NCBI GenBank assembly: GCA_037443105.1
Contig: JBBIOZ010000085.1
Span: 1 to 6,238 of the forward strand
Reading direction: 5' to 3'
Source: JAWCLZ01 sp037443105
GTDB lineage: Archaea; Halobacteriota; JAWCLZ01
DNA length: 6,238 nucleotides
The notes under the pieces: model-generated
The model's database searches: none
What the model was told of the DNA's origin: nothing
What the model saw: the letters and a program-made list of their open reading frames with translations, nothing else
Translations under genes and position numbers: made by a program
Shown: one piece after another, positions 5,586 to 6,238 of the stretch
How positions within the stretch are numbered: the first letter of the stretch is position 1
Layout: each line of letters starts with the position of its first letter

Positions 5586-6238
5586 ATGCGGGAACGACTA
5601 TTTGAAAGAGTGGTAAATATATTGAATAAAGCAGGCTTCGTAACCTCAGAAAGATGCGATGTAAGACCATCGAGCTTCGACCTAGCGGCGAGAAGAGGAG
5701 ACCTGCTGCTACTGCTTAAGGTACTTTCAAATATAGATGGATTATCAGAGGAAGCGGCTTTGGAGATTAAAAAACTAGCCGTGTATCTACTTGCACATCC
5801 CCTCATCATAGGCGAGAGAACCAGCAATCACAGGCTGGAAACAGGTGCAGTATACCTTAGATATGGAATACCAGCGATTAACTGGGAAACGCTGAGCGAG
5901 TACTTCATAGAGGGAATTCCCCCGCTGGTGTACGCAGCACCAGGCGGGCTGTATGTCAGCATAGATGGCGAAGAATTGCGAGAGACCAGAATGAAGAAAC
6001 AGCTCTCGCGTGGGGAACTTGCAAGTTTAATGGGTGTTTCTAGGAGAACAATTCGCAAATATGAAGAAGGCATGGATGCCACAATTGATGCAGCAATTAA
6101 ACTCGAACATATACTGGAAACGCCCATTGCAAAGCCAATAGATCCACTTGCATTCGAAGTAGAATTGGAGGAAACACCTCTGGAATCATTGAATCTTAGC
6201 TCGCTGGAGAAGCACGTGCTTGAAATCCTCATGGGAAT
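5586..6238 (+). CDS. Archaeal HTH-type transcriptional regulator (COG1395-like), 3' end missing
   Basis: The frame runs open from the ATG at 5586 to the window edge, giving 217 residues. It resembles the euryarchaeal family annotated as putative HTH-type transcriptional regulatory proteins, whose full length is about 310-330 residues, so roughly a third is missing. Residues about 1-125 form an alpha/beta domain with PSSFDLAARRGDLLLLLKV (28-46), then ERTSNHRLETGAVYLRYGIP (77-96). This region recalls the PD-(D/E)XK nuclease fold, but the acidic residue expected two places before K45 is leucine, so it is probably not a nuclease. Residues 132-178 are a Cro/XRE-type helix-turn-helix (MKKQLSRGELASLMGVSRRT followed by IRKYEEG). 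The protein should bind DNA as a dimer in the cytoplasm; target genes are unknown. The repeat cluster in the spacer upstream is a natural candidate for self-regulation. The region continues past the right edge. Confidence 0.88.
   Translation, partial: MRERLFERVVNILNKAGFVTSERCDVRPSSFDLAARRGDLLLLLKVLSNIDGLSEEAALEIKKLAVYLLAHPLIIGERTSNHRLETGAVYLRYGIPAINWETLSEYFIEGIPPLVYAAPGGLYVSIDGEELRETRMKKQLSRGELASLMGVSRRTIRKYEEGMDATIDAAIKLEHILETPIAKPIDPLAFEVELEETPLESLNLSSLEKHVLEILMG

Noticed and set aside
5513..6232. Two long adjoining minus-strand open frames opposite the right-hand gene
   Set aside because: Both are serine-rich reverse translations of the HTH regulator, whose + strand frame has a clear helix-turn-helix and runs to the window edge.
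1..6238. CRISPR array, tRNA or rRNA genes, insertion sequence ends
   Set aside because: No regularly spaced repeats, no tRNA-like cloverleaf with a T-arm GTTC box in context, no transposase and no terminal inverted repeats were seen.

Overview
The window looks like chromosomal DNA from a euryarchaeon. The evidence is archaeal TATA elements about 25-30 bp before gene starts, one probable leaderless gene, a gene of a euryarchaeal family of HTH regulators at the right edge, and heavy use of AGA/AGG for arginine. The tungstate transporter, F420H2-oxidase-type flavodiiron protein and DUF438-hemerythrin protein suit a strict anaerobe, possibly Archaeoglobus-, methanogen- or ANME-like. The species cannot be read from the sequence.

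Left block (1-2181, + strand): a tightly packed tungstate uptake operon. It holds the 3' end of a TupB-type permease, a complete ATPase (TupC-type) 2 nt later, and an overlapping gene that fuses a ModE-like winged-helix domain to a periplasmic-binding-protein-like domain. The last protein probably reads oxyanion or cofactor status and controls the operon. The solute-binding protein gene (tupA) would lie to the left, outside the window.

Gap (2182-2504): no intact gene. The first 240 bp hold what looks like the decayed C-terminal end of a cation-diffusion-facilitator transporter, readable only across one frameshift. The last 50 bp carry the promoter of the next operon, with a perfect 12-bp palindrome running into the TATA box.

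Middle block (2505-4882, + strand): a two-gene operon joined by an ATGA overlap. It encodes a class A flavodiiron protein with all metal ligands, then a DUF438 / hemerythrin / PAS protein. This reads as an O2 (or NO) reductase paired with a diiron sensor or handler of the same gas.

Right block (4875-6238): an unrecognised minus-strand gene, possibly a worn-down methyltransferase-like protein, converges on the middle operon with an 8-bp overlap. It diverges from a + strand HTH regulator that runs off the right edge. The 150 bp between the two starts hold TATA elements for both directions and a cluster of ATTATCA/TGATAAT repeats that could be the binding site of the adjacent regulator.
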